DNA from: Pythium myriotylum
Taxonomy: Eukaryota > Oomycota > Peronosporomycetes > Pythiales > Pythiaceae
Length of the DNA stretch: 64,000 nucleotides
Direction: 5' to 3'
Assembly: GCA_023091665.1 (NCBI GenBank)
Contig: JALJCQ010000008.1
Location: 1,488,001-1,552,000 of the forward strand
Under the pieces are notes generated by a model. That model saw only the letters and a program-made list of their open reading frames with translations. It was not told the origin of the DNA and did no database searches. Shown piece by piece: positions 61,631-64,000 of the stretch (position 1 is its first letter; every line of letters begins with the position of its first letter). Made by a program: the position numbers and the translations under genes.

Positions 61631-62139
61631 GTGACATCCGGTCGTGTTGGCGCTATAGTTCAAGCCGCGCAAAGAGAGCCCCGATCCGCACCTAAGTCGT
61701 GCTTCTCCGTCGCAAAACCACACGATGTGGTCGACTGTGTCGCTCTAGTCCTCGCGGTGACTATCCATGGCTGTAATGCGCCAACCGTCTTTCAACACAG
61801 ATCGCCGCGTCAGTGTCAACTGTATACTGTGAAAGTGTCTGTTGTGGCATAAGCTGTGGCTTTGAGCTCACGGAGTACCAATTTGGTACTCTATTACCAC
61901 GAGTCACAGCCTTCAGCTGCCCCTGCATGTCTGTCTGGAACACAGAGAGAACACAAGCCCCTACACGAGCTTCTAGGTACTCGAAAGGCACAGATTGTGT
62001 AGGACAAGTGTTTGGAATTCATTCCGTCATTTGCTCTCTGAGCCTCAGTTCAAGCTTCCTACCATTGCATTTTTGGTCGCACTTGCCGGTCCAGCGCGTC
62101 TCAGCCTCTCCGGAGTACCGGTACTAAACCGGTATGTCA
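61631..62139 (+). repeat. Presumed Ty3/gypsy 5' LTR, interrupted by copia element 2
   Basis: If copia element 2 is removed, TGTGAC (54639-54644) joins atccgg (61636 on), giving a segment that begins TGTGACATCCGG and ends ACCGGTATGTCA at 62139, a plausible LTR of about 510 bp with an inverted end motif, just upstream of a gypsy gag. The 3' LTR is outside the window, so this is inferred. A poor primer-binding site match follows. Confidence 0.4.
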
Positions 62140-62215
62140 TGTACCCACCCCATTAGCTCGATTCAGTACTTGAAGTTGAAGTCATTGCTGCCTCGTCTAC
62201 GGCAAATGGTGCAAG

Positions 62216-63311
62216 ATGGATGAAACCAACAACCCATTCCCCTTCATGCTCGAAGGTTTTACCCAATCAGTGCGCGAGATGTGCCTGGCAGCAATCAATC
62301 AAAGTCAGAAGCTCCGCGCTATTATGTTGGAGAAGACGCACCAAGTTCAGCAAGCTCAACAAGCTCAACAGGCTCAGCTGGCTCAACTAGTTCAGCAAGC
62401 TCAGCATGCTCAAGACCAAGTACAGTCGCGAGAGTTTAAGATTCCGGGTGCGTCCATACCCAACTCCTGGGAAAACCTCAATGAGAGCCTGGACAACTAT
62501 GTGTTCAATGGCAAGCAGTTCATGCACGGTTGCAACATCGACTTCGATCGTTCGAAGAATCAGCAACGAGTGGTGGCTATCATGTGCTCTGGCTTGCGTT
62601 GGGGGGGGGGGGGGGGGGGGGGGGGGGCGTCGTTGCTGAGCCATCGCTTGATGGTTGATAATTTGCCAATCCGCACACTCGACGAGTTTGTGCAAGTCTT
62701 CTCGGATGAGTTTGTCCCTACGGACCAGCAACAGCATTTACGATCAGACATACGAGCCTGCCGCCAGACGTCGACAATTGAACACTCTGTTGCACGTTTC
62801 CGTGGGATTGTTATGGAAGTGAGACAAAAGGCTCAGCTAGATCATGTGGACCACTTCATTGCAGGTCTCAAGCCGGACATGCAGAAGGAAGTCAACTATG
62901 TCAACTGTGAGACCCTACGCGATGCTATTGCGGCCGCCCAGGCCTACGAACGAGCGTATTTGGTGACAATGTGGCCTCGCGGCGCCCGAGGCAGCCACGC
63001 TTGCATCAGTTTGAGCCAACGGATGTGTCCCACATAGAGGGCACCGAGGAATCGTTAGAGGTCACGCAGTTCGCGTCCCGGCCGGCACAGCCCACATTGA
63101 AGATGTGTCGCCGCCAGGGTCTTTGCCCTCATTGCCGGGAAGGCGGGCATCGCATTGCTGTTTGCCCGCGAAAGAACCAGGGAAACGACCGAGCTCAACG
63201 GATGTAAATGGAGTATCCGTTGAGCTCTCCGAAATCAAATCTCCAAGCGACTCTGCTACTGCTGATCCTATTATTTTTGATATGGAAGAGGCCTTCAAAC
63301 CCGCGCCATGA
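62216..63311 (+). pseudogene. Ty3/gypsy Gag with zinc knuckle, frameshifted
   Basis: ATG at 62216. A Gln-rich coiled coil (QQAQQAQQAQLAQLVQQAQ) is followed by the retrotransposon Gag core (DEFVQVFSDEFVPTDQQQHL, QTSTIEHSVARFRGIVMEVR, HFIAGLKPDMQKEVNY). A G27 run (62601-62627) encodes poly-Gly where the core should be continuous. The frame ends at 63037; the zinc knuckle CPHCREGGHRIAVC lies in another frame (62971-63207), and a third frame carries the linker ELSEIKSPSDSATADPIIFD to 63311. At least two frameshifts are needed. Confidence 0.85.
62601..62627. repeat. Poly-G tract (27 G) inside gypsy gag
   Basis: A pure G27 run within the Gag frame, read as Gly codons. Confidence 0.95.
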
Positions 63312-63646
63312 TTGGCCCGGCTATTTACACTTTGGAGCTCCGACTCGACACGGTACAAGTGGAAGGTGATAGACTTCTACTTGTGGATGCGATTATCCAA
63401 GTTAGAAAATTCAGAATGTTGGTTGACTCTGGCGTGACACACGGTACAGTGCGCCGCGGCCTACTCCGAGTTCCTGAGGACGCGAGCCTGACACTGCTTC
63501 GCGCACGCGACTTTGAAGGCAAGGTAACATCTACGCAAGCACAACATTATGGCATGACAGTAAGGGTGCCGAACAAGGATATGTGTTTGAACGTGGATTG
63601 GCCACTCATGCAAGCTTTCGACGGTATTTTGGGCCAAACTTGGTAA
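63308..63646 (+). pseudogene. Ty3/gypsy retroviral-type aspartic protease
   Basis: 112 codons with the active-site motif FRMLVDSGVTHGTVRR (Asp-Ser-Gly), MTVRVPNKDMCLNVDWPLMQ and the closing FDGILGQTW (family form ILGxDW). A stop follows at 63644-63646, whereas the protease should continue into RT, so the polyprotein is broken here. Confidence 0.8.
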
Positions 63647-64000
63647 AGGCAACCTAACCCAGCGATTGACTGGGCTAAGGGGGTGCTATCATGGCCGACA
63701 CCGTTGAAGAAACGATGAGCTAAGCCGTCTAAGCGAACTCCCGACCAACCCGATACGCTTACTGTGGTGGAAATTGTTACAACGATGATGACATGCCCGA
63801 CTGAACCGAAATCGAAAGCTGAGTGGATTGAATTATATCAGTTCAAGAAGAATCTCAAGGCGGGACAGTATGTGGAAGGTTTTTTTTACATCGATGTGGT
63901 TGACACCAATGGCCATGTCAAACCTGATGCGGATGTCGAGGTATTAGTTCGAGAATTCTCAGATTATTTGCGCGAGGAGCTACCGGAAGGGTTAACTCCC
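63647..64000 (+). pseudogene. Start of Ty3/gypsy RT region, cut by the window end
   Basis: After several stops the frame from about 63760 reads KSKAEWIELYQFKKNLKAGQ and ends VREFSDYLREELPEGLTP, the short stretch that precedes the RT palm in Ty3/gypsy elements. The RT itself lies beyond the window. Confidence 0.6.

Overview
The window looks like nuclear DNA of an oomycete (Pythium/Phytophthora-like). The reasons are moderately GC-rich coding sequence, short GT-AG introns of about 60-90 bp, an AA17-type lytic polysaccharide monooxygenase (a family known from oomycetes), mucin-like surface proteins, ankyrin-repeat genes, and a load of Ty1/copia, Ty3/gypsy and LINE elements. No rRNA, tRNA or CRISPR array was recognised. 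All calls rest on reading the sequence and on family knowledge; no database search was run.

Layout. 1-2937: 3' part of a copia element with its 3' LTR. 3090-4328 (-): relic of an ABCA-type transporter. 4956-20000: a gene-rich block with a CDP-diacylglycerol synthase-like protein, a small acidic protein, a two-helix membrane protein resembling CYBC1/Eros, three mucin-like single-pass membrane proteins, and a five-exon gene joining two FHA domains to a PP2C phosphatase. 19907-22574: four paralogous GyrI-like domain proteins in a divergent array.

22547-35240: a very large, nearly perfect inverted repeat (arms about 6.2 kb, spacer 234 bp). Each arm carries an identical three-exon AA17 LPMO gene, so the pair is head-to-head, plus decayed coding remnants. 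35757-44060: an ankyrin-repeat cluster with two genes sharing an unrecognised N-terminal region, and one unrecognised two-exon gene. 44574-49816: a second, older inverted repeat (arms about 1.66 kb, spacer about 1.9 kb) holding an intact pepsin-like aspartic protease on the right and a frameshifted copy on the left.

49978-64000: nested retroelements. A deleted copia element (49978-54613) has a 5'-truncated LINE in its 5' LTR with a 17-bp duplication, and a 521-bp inverted-repeat-ended insert in its pol region. A second, complete copia element on the minus strand (54645-61630) has LTRs differing at one noticed base and a GTGAC target duplication; it appears to sit in the first bases of a Ty3/gypsy 5' LTR whose gag, protease and start of RT run to the window edge.

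The most unusual signal is a recurrent structure at three places (21111-21213, 46795-46908, 52072-52161): two palindromes side by side, each with exactly one unpaired central base. The sequences differ but the design is the same, and no standard feature type explains it.
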